Positions 1 through 5,838 of a DNA stretch of 15,431 bases are shown one piece after another. The DNA is taken from contig CACBGC010000020.1 in NCBI GenBank assembly GCA_902538695.1, positions 1 to 15,431 of the forward strand, given 5' to 3'. Position numbers and translations under genes: made by a program. Numbering within the stretch: position 1 is the first letter of the stretch; each line of letters starts with the position of its first letter. Below the pieces are notes generated by a model that was given only the letters and a program-made list of their open reading frames with translations, did not search any database and was not told the DNA's origin. The stretch is from an uncultured Synechococcaceae cyanobacterium. Its GTDB lineage: Bacteria; Cyanobacteriota; Cyanobacteriia; PCC-6307; Cyanobiaceae.

Positions 1-1
1 A

Positions 2-211
2 CTAATTTGCATTCATATTATTTTTTATCTTTTTCTAAAAAACTATAATAACTGGAATATTGAATATAATTTATTGCTAATAATATTTATCGATTTATTT
101 CTTGCAGGCTTAAGTTTGAAGCTTGGAGGAAAATTAGCCAAAGGACCATATCTTCCTCAAACATTAGAGGGTTTAGGTAAGACAACAAAGGCCGTTTTAG
201 GCAAAAAATAA
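2..211 (+). CDS. C-terminal part of an unrecognised protein (5' end outside window)
   Basis: One + strand frame stays open from the window edge to a TAA at 209-211, about 69 codons. That is unlikely by chance in DNA this AT-rich, where stop codons are frequent. The last 30 residues look like real protein, with KLGGKLAKGPYLPQ followed by a basic tail ending AVLGKK. Before them is a hydrophobic stretch (NLLLIIFIDLFLAGL, about 68-112) that could be a membrane helix. No ATG lies in frame, so either the start is upstream of the window or a rare TTG (for example at 74) is used. The gene converges on the methyltransferase gene, one base separating the two stop codons. I do not recognise the family. 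The first ~60 bases are low-complexity and could be non-coding if the true gene is short. Confidence 0.45.
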   Translation, partial: LICIHIIFYLFLKNYNNWNIEYNLLLIIFIDLFLAGLSLKLGGKLAKGPYLPQTLEGLGKTTKAVLGKK

Positions 212-212
212 A

Positions 213-1337
213 TTACCTAATTAAATACTTTATCCATCTACAATCTATCCCCCCATTACTAACAGGAATTTTCAATGAAGATTTCATTTTCAAATATTTT
301 GTTAGTTTTGGATTTCCACTTAGCAGCCAAAATTCCCAACCTGAAAAATTATTCTTTAGGAAGATTCCCATTTGTTCATATAAACAAATCAAATCATTTT
401 CATCGCCTAATTTTTTGCCGTATGGAGGATTACATATGATTATCCCAGGTATGCAACTTAATTGGAGTGCTAAAAAATCATTGTTTATAAGTTTAATATA
501 ATTTTCGAGTCCAGCTAATGATATGTTTACATTGGCTTGCTCAAAAACTTTTTTATTAATTTCACACCCTATTATTGTTGGTAATTTTTCGTAATTTATA
601 ATTTTATTTTTTGCCTTATTTTTTTCATTAAGATAAATATCTTTCCTAAAGTCCAACCAATTCTCAAAAAGATATACTTGATCAATATTTATGGGAACTC
701 CAAGGAATTGGTTGACTGCCTCAATTAAAAAAGTTCCTGAGCCACACATAAAATCTATTAAAGGAACTTTACCATTCCATTGAGTCATATTGATCAATCC
801 AGAAGCTAAATTTTCTTTTAATGGAGCATTTCCAATTGCAGGTCTATAGCCTCTTTTGTGTAAACTTTCTACGCTGCTTTGAAGACTGAGAATTGCTTTA
901 TTATTATTTAAATGCAGATGGATTATAAAATCAGGATTATCTAGAGAAATATTTGATCTTTTATGCCAAAATGCCTGTTGCAAGTCGGTTATAGAATTTT
1001 TTACTTCAAGAGCAGTGAAATGAGTATGACTTAAAGAAGATGTCCTCCCAGTTACTTGAACATTAAACGTTTTATCAAAGTGTAACCAATTTAACCAATC
1101 AAATGAATCTCTAACCCCCGCATATAAAGATTGCTTGTCATAGCAATTAAAACTTGCAATTTCTCTATAAAAACGAAAAGCTAATCTGGAATAGAAATGA
1201 ACTCTATAAAAAGTTTCAAAATCACATTCAAAATTAATAAATCTTTTATAAGTATTAATATTAAAGCCGCCTAAGATTGAAATTTCTTCTGCTAAAGATT
1301 TCTCTAGTCCCTCCGGAGATGATGCCACTACATTCAT
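213..1337 (-). CDS. THUMP-domain class I RNA methyltransferase (RlmL/YpsC-like)
   Basis: Predicted S-adenosylmethionine-dependent N2-guanine methyltransferase acting on RNA, probably 23S rRNA, in the cytoplasm (COG0116 family). The N-terminal ~155 residues fit a ferredoxin-like plus THUMP RNA-binding region. A family-typical LHKRGYR (159-165) and PLKE (172-175) follow. The Rossmann domain has SAM-binding motif I DFMCGSGTF (195-203) and catalytic NPPYG (303-307). At 374 residues it matches the compact single-domain bacterial form; E. coli RlmL is about twice as long because it is fused to RlmK. The ATG start (1335-1337) gives the usual N-terminus, a short strand followed by GLEKSLAEEI. The exact target base cannot be told from sequence, so no symbol is assigned. 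The start faces the tmRNA gene, leaving a spacer of about 60 bp. Confidence 0.88.
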   Translation of the reverse strand: MNVVASSPEGLEKSLAEEISILGGFNINTYKRFINFECDFETFYRVHFYSRLAFRFYREIASFNCYDKQSLYAGVRDSFDWLNWLHFDKTFNVQVTGRTSSLSHTHFTALEVKNSITDLQQAFWHKRSNISLDNPDFIIHLHLNNNKAILSLQSSVESLHKRGYRPAIGNAPLKENLASGLINMTQWNGKVPLIDFMCGSGTFLIEAVNQFLGVPINIDQVYLFENWLDFRKDIYLNEKNKAKNKIINYEKLPTIIGCEINKKVFEQANVNISLAGLENYIKLINNDFLALQLSCIPGIIICNPPYGKKLGDENDLICLYEQMGIFLKNNFSGWEFWLLSGNPKLTKYLKMKSSLKIPVSNGGIDCRWIKYLIR

Positions 1338-1390
1338 ATACGATAAAACTTAATAAAAAAACTATTCAATAACCATTTTGCCTGTCAGAA

Positions 1391-1396
1391 TATAAA
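1391..1396 (+). promoter_or_regulatory. Candidate -10 box of the tmRNA gene
   Basis: TATAAA lies 8-9 bases upstream of the GGACTAGGTG that probably begins the acceptor piece of the tmRNA. No clear -35 hexamer is seen about 17 bases upstream. The call rests only on position and match to the -10 consensus. Confidence 0.35.
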
Positions 1397-1404
1397 TGTC
1401 CAAT

Positions 1405-1461
1405 TGGACTAGGTGATCTCAACCGATGTTTCGGACAGCGGTTCGATTCCGCTCAACTCCA
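1405..1461 (+). ncRNA. ssrA: tmRNA acceptor piece
   Basis: This segment becomes the separate acceptor RNA. It holds the 3' strand of P2, the T arm and the 3' strand of the acceptor stem, ending at discriminator A1461. The following CTA is not CCA, so maturation must trim here and add CCA. The 5' boundary is inferred from the -10 box. Confidence 0.75.
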
Positions 1462-1539
1462 CTATTTGGGGTTGTAATGGTTTCGACGGGGCATAAGGAA
1501 GGTGACTGAAGCCGGCTCGGTTAGAGCAAAAACACAAAT

Positions 1540-1590
1540 GCTAACAAAATCGTTAGTTTCTCCCGTCAAACTGCACCAGTTGCTGCTTGA
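1540..1590 (+). other. tmRNA tag reading frame (ANKIVSFSRQTAPVAA)
   Basis: Resume codon GCT at 1540-1542 is followed by 15 codons and TGA (1588-1590), giving ANKIVSFSRQTAPVAA. The small hydrophobic C-terminus (APVAA) is what ClpXP- and ClpAP-type proteases recognise. The tag matches what I recall for Prochlorococcus and is a main reason for the organism call. Confidence 0.93.
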
Positions 1591-1638
1591 TCCTAAAGGA
1601 GATGGGGTTATATCAGCCTTATCAACCAAATGATACGA

Positions 1639-1665
1639 GGAGTCTGGAAGGACTCCACTTTTTTT
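1639..1665 (+). terminator. Intrinsic terminator of the tmRNA gene
   Basis: GGAGTC (1639-1644) and GACTCC (1651-1656) form a perfect 6-bp stem with loop TGGAAG. It is followed by AC and a run of seven T. It both ends transcription and probably forms the terminal hairpin of the coding piece. Confidence 0.8.
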
Positions 1666-1819
1666 AAATAACTAAAAAGTTGTAATAGATTATTTATTAG
1701 TTTGTAAAGATTGCTGCAAATGTTTGTATTAAAAAGAATTTTTTTAAATTTATAAGTATAAATACTGAGAAGATAAGTTTTAAATTATTTTATCTTATAA
1801 AAAAATCAAATCTTGCAAA

Positions 1820-1957
1820 ATGGAATCTAATAAAAAACTAAATGACTTGATAATAAATCTCAAACCAAAAATTATTAGATTCACTGGCGAAAAATTTCCA
1901 AATGAACTATGGAATAGTAGTTGTCAAATAAAAAAAAATAAGAAAATATCTAGCTAA
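1820..1957 (+). CDS. Possible small hypothetical protein, 45 residues
   Basis: ATG at 1820-1822 opens a 45-codon frame ending in TAA at 1955-1957. The protein begins MESNKKLNDLIINLKPK and is basic, with a lysine-rich end (KKNKKISS). The middle part (IRFTGEKFPNELWN) has a protein-like mixture of residues rather than the low-complexity K/I/N composition of AT-rich spacers. No membrane segment or known motif is seen. It lies after the tmRNA terminator and ends 8 bases before the convergent aldo/keto reductase gene. There is no Shine-Dalgarno sequence, which is common here. The family is not recognised. Conservation of the frame in related strains would decide whether it is real. Confidence 0.45.
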   Translation: MESNKKLNDLIINLKPKIIRFTGEKFPNELWNSSCQIKKNKKISS

Positions 1958-1965
1958 AAATTTAT

Positions 1966-2934
1966 TTAAATACTTGAAAAAGGATTTTTTGGCATTTTTT
2001 TTAAACATTTTTTTGAAAATTCCTGAAGTTCTTTAAATTCACTTTTATTTAAATTCCACTTGAATACATTCGAAACATCTATAACTTGAAATTTTTTTCG
2101 CATTCCAACGAGTGGAATAGCTCCTTGATAACAACACCAATTAATTGCTACTTGCGCTTGGGAAACTGATCTTTGATTTGCAATTCTTTTTAAACATCTC
2201 CGCAATTCATATGTTGGTTTTTTATAGTTTTCAAATAAAGCATTGCGAATAAAACTTTTTTCTTTATTCTCTTCTTTATCTGGATCAATACAAAGTATTC
2301 CAAAGGACAAAGGACTATAAGCAAAGAAATCAATATTATTTTCTTCGCAAATTTTTTTTACCTGATATTGTTTTCCTAAATCGGGAGCAAGCAAAGAAAA
2401 TTGTATCTGAACACTCTTTATGCCCTGATCTCTTTTTGCTAAGAAATTAATTAATGTCATCAATCTTTTAGGGCCTATATTTGATAAGCCTATTTGAAAA
2501 TCAAAGCCTTCATCTTTTAAATCGCAAAGATTATTCAATAGATCTAATTCCTGCCAGGGATTGTATTTTGCAGTTGACCAATGTAATTGCACTATATCTA
2601 ATTTGTTATTAAGTCTTTTTAAACTTTTCAAAAAAGGTTTATTAAAACCTCTTTTACCTATTCTCCAGGGATAAGGCGCAAGTTTGGTTGCTACTTGAAT
2701 TCTTTTTTTCTTTGCTGAAGGAGTATTTAGTAGAAATTTTCCTAACAACAATTCACTTCTACCCTGAAGATTACCAGTACCGTAAGAATCTGCAGTATCA
2801 ATTAGATCGAAACCTCTTCGTAAAGCTTCATAATATGTATCACGTAAATCATCGTCATTTGTAGATTGGTAATTCCAGAAAAGCTTATTCCCCCAAGACC
2901 ACGTACCTAATCCAATTCTTTTCTTCACTAGCAA
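1966..2934 (-). CDS. Aldo/keto reductase family oxidoreductase
   Basis: NAD(P)H-dependent reductase of the aldo/keto reductase superfamily with a predicted (beta/alpha)8 barrel, soluble in the cytoplasm; the substrate cannot be told. The protein has 322 residues, normal for the family. The N-terminal hairpin and strand IGLGTWSWG is followed by GFDLIDTADSYG, which carries catalytic Asp46 and Tyr51. Lys84 sits in VATKL and His118 in LDIVQLHW, completing the tetrad. GLSNIG and the Gln-rich strand VQIQFSLL match later barrel strands, and the C-terminal part contains the cofactor-binding region. The start ATG (2932-2934) puts the first strand at residue 6, as expected. It faces the ParA-like gene across 145 bp. 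Confidence 0.9.
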   Translation of the reverse strand: MLVKKRIGLGTWSWGNKLFWNYQSTNDDDLRDTYYEALRRGFDLIDTADSYGTGNLQGRSELLLGKFLLNTPSAKKKRIQVATKLAPYPWRIGKRGFNKPFLKSLKRLNNKLDIVQLHWSTAKYNPWQELDLLNNLCDLKDEGFDFQIGLSNIGPKRLMTLINFLAKRDQGIKSVQIQFSLLAPDLGKQYQVKKICEENNIDFFAYSPLSFGILCIDPDKEENKEKSFIRNALFENYKKPTYELRRCLKRIANQRSVSQAQVAINWCCYQGAIPLVGMRKKFQVIDVSNVFKWNLNKSEFKELQEFSKKCLKKMPKNPFSSI

Positions 2935-3029
2935 ATTTAAGTAAGTAACTTTATAAGATTATCTAAAAATATTAACTTCTTTAAAATATTTCAAAAAATA
3001 AGTTTTAGAGCATTAAAAATCAATTTCTC

Positions 3030-3058
3030 TTGACATTAAGAAATTATTCTCCAAAGTA
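3030..3058 (+). promoter_or_regulatory. Weak candidate promoter for the ParA-like gene
   Basis: TTGACA at 3030-3035 is a perfect -35 hexamer. At 17 bp spacing the -10 position holds only AAAGTA (3053-3058), a poor match to TATAAT. It lies 22 bases before the TTG start. Confidence 0.25.
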
Positions 3059-3079
3059 AGAGAAATAAAAATAAAAAAA

Positions 3080-3751
3080 TTGTTTATTACCGTTTGCGGA
3101 CAAAAAGGGGGTGTGGCCAAGACCTGCACAAGTATTCACCTTGCTAGTGTTTGGCATTCTGAAGGTAAAAAAGTTTGCATAGTCGATGCCGACAAAAATA
3201 GATCTGCATTAGCCTACGCATCAAGAGGCAATCTTCCATTTCCAGTTTTTCCTGTTAGTTCAGCTGCTAAAGCATCAAGATCATCAGAAATTGTAATAAC
3301 TGATGGCCAAGCTAGCAGTGATCAAGAAGAACTTAAACACTTAGCGTATGGTTCAGATTTAGTTATCTTACCTACTACTGCAAAAGCAAGATCAGTAGAA
3401 TTAACTGTTGAACTAGCTAATTTATTAAGCAACTTAAAAGTTAACCATGCAGTAGTAATAGTAAAAGTTGATTTTAGACAGCAAAAAGCAGCGCAACAAG
3501 CCAAAGCAGCTCTAGAAAATTTTGGTTTGTATGTTTTTGATACATTTATACCCTTACTTTCAGCATTTGATAAAGCAGAAGCCTCGGGCAATTCTGTATC
3601 TGAAGCTGTAGACGATTTAGGTAGATCAGATCCTCGTCGAATGACGGGCTGGTCTGCTTATTGTTCAATTGCCTCACAAATTCCATGCCTGATTTCGAAG
3701 CCCTCATCCGACACCAACAACTTAAACAACCAACAACCAATCAGCGCCTAA
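3080..3751 (+). CDS. ParA/MinD-type ATPase
   Basis: Deviant Walker-type P-loop ATPase of the ParA/MinD superfamily, which positions DNA or protein cargo by ATP-dependent dimerisation and surface binding. The deviant Walker A is KGGVAKTC (9-16) with signature Lys9 and Lys14. Switch I is VDADKN (35-40). The Walker B strand is IVITDGQA, with Asp75 followed by Gly-Gln instead of the usual Thr-Pro. At 223 residues it has no N-terminal DNA-binding extension, so it belongs to the small type. The start is TTG (3080-3082); the first strand FITVCGQKGG follows at once, so no other start is sensible. The C-terminal ~25 residues, rich in Ser and Asn, are encoded where the next gene overlaps. No parB-like gene or parS site is seen nearby, so the cargo is unknown. 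Confidence 0.85.
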   Translation: MFITVCGQKGGVAKTCTSIHLASVWHSEGKKVCIVDADKNRSALAYASRGNLPFPVFPVSSAAKASRSSEIVITDGQASSDQEELKHLAYGSDLVILPTTAKARSVELTVELANLLSNLKVNHAVVIVKVDFRQQKAAQQAKAALENFGLYVFDTFIPLLSAFDKAEASGNSVSEAVDDLGRSDPRRMTGWSAYCSIASQIPCLISKPSSDTNNLNNQQPISA

Positions 3752-3927
3752 AAGTAGTTGATTCTCCAAATTTTGAAGAAGAAAAAAACGAAGAAGCAAG
3801 AATTAGACAATCTGGATTATTAGTAAATTGTTTTGGAGGTTTTATAGGCTCTGTAATTGGAACTTTAACAATACTGTTTCTTTATGTGAATGAATATCTA
3901 CCATTAGATTTACTACAACTTAAGTAG
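3685..3927 (+). CDS. Small single-pass membrane protein overlapping the ParA-like gene
   Basis: ATG at 3685-3687 opens an 80-residue frame ending in TAG at 3925-3927. It overlaps the end of the ParA-like gene by 67 bases in another frame. The N-terminal ~43 residues are soluble and charged (MPDFEALIRHQQ, then an acidic EEEKNEEAR). Residues about 44-68 form one hydrophobic helix containing a Gly-rich GGFIGSVIG. A short tail ends LLQLK. The frame continues 176 bases past the ParA stop with protein-like composition, so this is not just a shadow frame. Overlap suggests translational coupling to the ATPase. A partner that tethers the ATPase to a membrane is an attractive but unproven guess. Its stop codon touches the first copy of the argJ-end repeat. 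An upstream in-frame TTG (3661) would add eight residues but looks less likely. Confidence 0.68.
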   Translation: MPDFEALIRHQQLKQPTTNQRLKVVDSPNFEEEKNEEARIRQSGLLVNCFGGFIGSVIGTLTILFLYVNEYLPLDLLQLK

Positions 3928-3952
3928 TATATTCGCTATTGATTTCAACATA
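3927..3952 (+). repeat. argJ-end core repeat, copy A (att-like)
   Basis: GTATATTCGCTATT (3927-3940), one variable base, then ATTTCAACATA (3942-3952). It matches the argJ 3' end (copy C, 6666-6691) at 25 of 26 positions. It starts at the last base of the small membrane protein's stop codon and forms the outer left boundary of the accessory region. I read it as the remnant of the original argJ end or as the left junction of an integrated element. Confidence 0.8.
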
Positions 3953-3993
3953 TAAGGTAAAAGTCAGTTATATCAACGGTTCTCAAGGATTAA

Positions 3994-4015
3994 ATTAGTG
4001 TTTTATTAGTGTTTT
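3994..4015 (+). repeat. Tandem 11-bp repeat ATTAGTGTTTT, two copies
   Basis: ATTAGTGTTTT occurs at 3994-4004 and again at 4005-4015 with no spacer, so the copies sit one helical turn apart. The same 11-mer recurs at 4066-4076 and 5435-5445, each preceded by a diverged copy 11 bp upstream. I interpret these as arm-type binding sites of a recombinase or accessory factor. Confidence 0.7.
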
Positions 4016-4077
4016 TTTTTGATTTTTCTCGCTGAGATTACCTGCTACCACTTAAGAACTGTTTTATTAGTGTTTTA
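4009..4077 (+). repeat. Left copy of 69-bp direct repeat flanking the first YadA-like gene
   Basis: Ungapped alignment with 5378-5446 gives 58 identical positions of 69 by hand count. The last 20 bases (ACTGTTTTATTAGTGTTTTA, 4058-4077) are identical in both. It also contains CGCTGAGAT (4030-4038), found again at 5461-5469. The repeat lies between core A and the gene start. Confidence 0.85.
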
Positions 4078-4195
4078 TGGAAGTATAACTTTGCAGTTTA
4101 CTTAAGAAGAAAAGATAAACGAAAAGTCCTAAATGTAAAGAGTAACAAGCATTATTTAAGAAACATAGGAAACTAGAGATAATTAAATTGAACTA

Positions 4196-5365
4196 ATGAA
4201 AAAGTTATTAGCATTATCTTTGTTTGGATCTTCATTACTTATAGGATCAAATCCAGCAAAAGCAGATTGGGATGTATGGACCATTAAAGAAAGTGCAACT
4301 TCGGGAGTCTGGGACATTTACACACTAAATTCAGCAACACAAGAGGCTACAAAAAGAACCCAAGTTTGTACAAACAATACTGCTGGGTGTCCACAATGGT
4401 ATCAAATCTACGTTGACCCAGATAGTTTAAATAGAATATTTGTGCAGGATTCTGCTGGAGGCGATTACTCAGTTTATGACGTTAGTACTGATACATGGAC
4501 TGATGATGACTCTGCAGCGATTTCATCATCTATTTGGATTGATGATTACAATGATTTTCTTATAAGGAATATAGTAATCAACAATTCAGATGGATCAAGT
4601 GATATTTATGATAAGGGAACTTTTAAATACAAAATAAATAGTGATGGATCACTACGTATTGGTAGTAATACAAGTGACTTTCAATTAAATAGTTCTTCAA
4701 TAACTTCAGGATCTAATAATATAATTTCAAAAAAAACGAACGGTGATATTCATATAGGAAAAAATTCTTTTGTAGTAGGTGCAGATGTTTTAAATGGTGC
4801 CCATCCAATTTGGGCAGAAGATGAAAATGGTTCGAAAATCCCACTTAATATTTATGGTTCAGATCTTGAAATAAATGGCAAAAGTGTTCAGGGACAAATA
4901 GATACAAATAAATTAAATATTAATAATCTTGGTTCAGGTGTGGCAGGATCAACTGCTCTTACAGCAGCACTAACAGCATTACCTCAAACGTCAAAAGAAT
5001 CTAAATTAAGTTGTGGTGTTGGCACAGGTGCGTATAGCAGTAGATATGCATTAGGTTTTGGATGCGCATCTAAAGTAAATGAACGCGTCGATATAAATGC
5101 TGGCGGTTCATATGTTTTTGGGGGGTCTAAATCTTATGGTGGAGGAACTTTAGATAGTGGAGTTGTGAAGGCAGGATTTGTATTTAAATTAGGAGAACTA
5201 AATAAATCTCAAAAAATTAGTAAAACAGAAAAAGAAAAACTCGAATCCAAAATTGGATCTCTCGAAGAAAAAAATAAACAACTTTTAGCAAGGCTAGAAA
5301 GATTAGAAAAAGTCGCACTTGGAGATCTTAAATCAAAAGATTTAGCAGTTTATTCACTCAAATAA
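4196..5365 (+). CDS. Exported YadA-like (trimeric autotransporter type) surface protein, 389 residues
   Basis: Predicted outer-membrane or surface protein. Residues 1-23 are a signal peptide (MKK, hydrophobic core, cleavage after AKA). The passenger (24-~245) is rich in Asp, Ser, Asn and Gly with beta-type repeats such as WDVWTI and WDIYTL, and has Cys58 and Cys65; its target is unknown. Residues about 248-333 fit a YadA anchor. A short helix AGSTALTAALTALPQ leads into four amphipathic strands (SCGVGTG, YALGFGCAS, VDINAGGSYVF, GVVKAGFVFKLG). Three chains would form one 12-strand barrel. Unusually, about 55 residues follow, with a coiled coil at about 338-373 (RLERLEKVALG) and a tail KSKDLAVYSLK; the anchor is normally the extreme C-terminus. 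Cys273 and Cys290 lie in neighbouring strands. The gene is alone in its unit, with direct repeats on both sides, and is a paralogue of the gene at 5839. Confidence 0.75.
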   Translation: MKKLLALSLFGSSLLIGSNPAKADWDVWTIKESATSGVWDIYTLNSATQEATKRTQVCTNNTAGCPQWYQIYVDPDSLNRIFVQDSAGGDYSVYDVSTDTWTDDDSAAISSSIWIDDYNDFLIRNIVINNSDGSSDIYDKGTFKYKINSDGSLRIGSNTSDFQLNSSSITSGSNNIISKKTNGDIHIGKNSFVVGADVLNGAHPIWAEDENGSKIPLNIYGSDLEINGKSVQGQIDTNKLNINNLGSGVAGSTALTAALTALPQTSKESKLSCGVGTGAYSSRYALGFGCASKVNERVDINAGGSYVFGGSKSYGGGTLDSGVVKAGFVFKLGELNKSQKISKTEKEKLESKIGSLEEKNKQLLARLERLEKVALGDLKSKDLAVYSLK

Positions 5366-5377
5366 ACCCAATATTTT

Positions 5378-5446
5378 GTGTTTTATTTTGATTTTTATTC
5401 CTGAGATGAATTGCTATGACTAAAGCACTGTTTTATTAGTGTTTTA
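5378..5446 (+). repeat. Right copy of 69-bp direct repeat flanking the first YadA-like gene
   Basis: It pairs with 4009-4077 (58 of 69 identical, no gaps) and begins 12 bases after the stop codon of the YadA-like gene. It includes phased 11-mers at 5374-5384 (9 of 11 matching ATTAGTGTTTT), 5424-5434 (8 of 11) and 5435-5445 (11 of 11). Confidence 0.85.
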
Positions 5447-5498
5447 CATATAATCTTATTCGCTGAGATCCTATGCAGGGCAATGGATCTCAATTAGG

Positions 5499-5520
5499 TC
5501 GTATATTCGCTATTAATTTC
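5499..5520 (+). repeat. argJ-end core repeat, copy B (att-like)
   Basis: TCGTATATTCGCTATT (5499-5514), a variable base, and ATTTC (5516-5520). It matches the argJ end for 21 of 22 bases and then diverges (CACCTT instead of AACATA). It separates the two cassettes. The sharp loss of identity after ATTTC suggests that the conserved core needed by the system is about 20-22 bp. Confidence 0.82.
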
Positions 5521-5589
5521 CACCTTGGGCAAATAGTATATACACCTTGCTGTAATCCATTACTATCATTGAATTGAATTTTAAGAAAA

Positions 5590-5711
5590 TAATCACACCA
5601 TAATCACAGTCAGCAAAATAATAATCACAGTTTTAGATTTTCAAATAAAAACCACTGAAATAATTAGGATTAATTTCTGTGATCTTATGCGTAATCACAG
5701 AATAATCACAT
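5590..5711 (+). repeat. Left cluster of TAATCACAG repeats in cassette 2
   Basis: Direct copies are at 5590-5598 (ending C), 5601-5609, 5622-5630, 5692-5700 and 5703-5711 (ending T). Two pairs are exactly 11 bp apart (5590/5601 and 5692/5703). An inverted copy, CTGTGAT, is at 5677-5683. Two more direct copies lie after the gene, at 6570 and 6581, again 11 bp apart. Confidence 0.82.
5675..5702. promoter_or_regulatory. Perfect 9-bp inverted repeat, operator-like
   Basis: TTCTGTGAT (5675-5683) and ATCACAGAA (5694-5702) are exact inverted copies separated by 10 bases. The dyad is built from the TAATCACAG repeat and lies 137 bases before the second YadA-like gene. It could bind a dimeric protein or form a hairpin. 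The half-site spacing does not fit CRP or NtcA. Confidence 0.45.
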
Positions 5712-5838
5712 TTATACCAAAGGTGAATATTCAGAATTAGTAGGGGGATGGGAATTTCCCACTTAAATTTAGGAAACCTAAACATTAAAAAGTTAATATC
5801 TATATTCCTAAGAGAATATATTCAATTGTCTTAAACTA

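Larger units (their letters stand above)
1405..1660 (+). ncRNA. ssrA: tmRNA, circularly permuted two-piece form (whole gene)
   Basis: Rescues stalled ribosomes by acting first as a tRNA(Ala)-like molecule and then as a short mRNA for a degradation tag. The gene is permuted: the 3' (acceptor) half comes first and the 5' (coding) half second. Visible proof is the acceptor stem formed by CAACTCC (1454-1460) and GGGGTTG (1468-1474), seven pairs with one G-U, plus unpaired A1461 as discriminator. The T arm is AGCGG-TTCGATT-CCGCT (1437-1453). An eight-pair P2 helix can form between ATGTTTCG (1426-1433) and CGGGGCAT (1487-1494). The D-loop-like TGGTTTCGACGGG follows the coding 5' end. Only about 6 nt (CTATTT) separate the halves, and CCA is not encoded, so it must be added. 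Two-piece tmRNAs of this kind are known from Prochlorococcus and relatives and from alphaproteobacteria. The exact 5' end is estimated. Confidence 0.93.
3927..5500 (+). mobile_element. Putative integrated cassette 1 (core A to core B)
   Basis: A unit of about 1574 bp with a copy of the argJ-end core at each side. Inside these it has a 69-bp direct repeat on each side of one gene for an exported YadA-like protein. There is no integrase, transposase or replication gene, so if mobile it depends on an enzyme in trans. Distances from core to nearest arm repeats are similar on both sides (about 54 and 55 bp). This symmetry fits an element whose circular form would carry one core flanked by two sets of arm sites. 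Alternative: local segmental duplication that copied the argJ end. Confidence 0.5.
5366..5838. other. Non-coding junction region between the two cassettes
   Basis: I find no convincing gene in these 473 bases. In order they hold the right-hand 69-bp repeat of cassette 1 (5378-5446), a CGCTGAGAT motif (5461-5469), core copy B (5499-5520), CACCTTG twice (5521-5527, 5543-5549), and the TAATCACA repeats of cassette 2 (5590-5710), which include a 9-bp inverted repeat. Two short palindromic sequences follow, GGGAATTTCCC (5750-5760) and TTTAGG-AAA-CCTAAA (5768-5782), and then the presumed promoter region of the second YadA-like gene. No clear -35/-10 pair stands out. Confidence 0.75.

Noticed and set aside
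1437..1474. A conventional tRNA gene at the T-arm-like sequence
   Set aside because: The T arm and acceptor strand are followed by the 5' acceptor strand and the tmRNA D-loop; no anticodon arm exists. It is the permuted tmRNA.
3322..3740. Open frames on the - strand opposite the ParA-like gene
   Set aside because: They are fully antisense to a well-supported ATPase, have low-complexity Ser/Leu/Lys composition, and show no start context.
5675..5702. CRP or NtcA binding site
   Set aside because: The half sites resemble TGTGA/TCACA, but the spacing is 12 bases instead of 6, and there is no GTA-N8-TAC.
5590..5711. CRISPR array or replication origin iterons
   Set aside because: The repeats are only about 9 bp with irregular spacers, and there are no Cas or replication genes. 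Their recurrence on the far side of the gene fits recombinase arm sites better.
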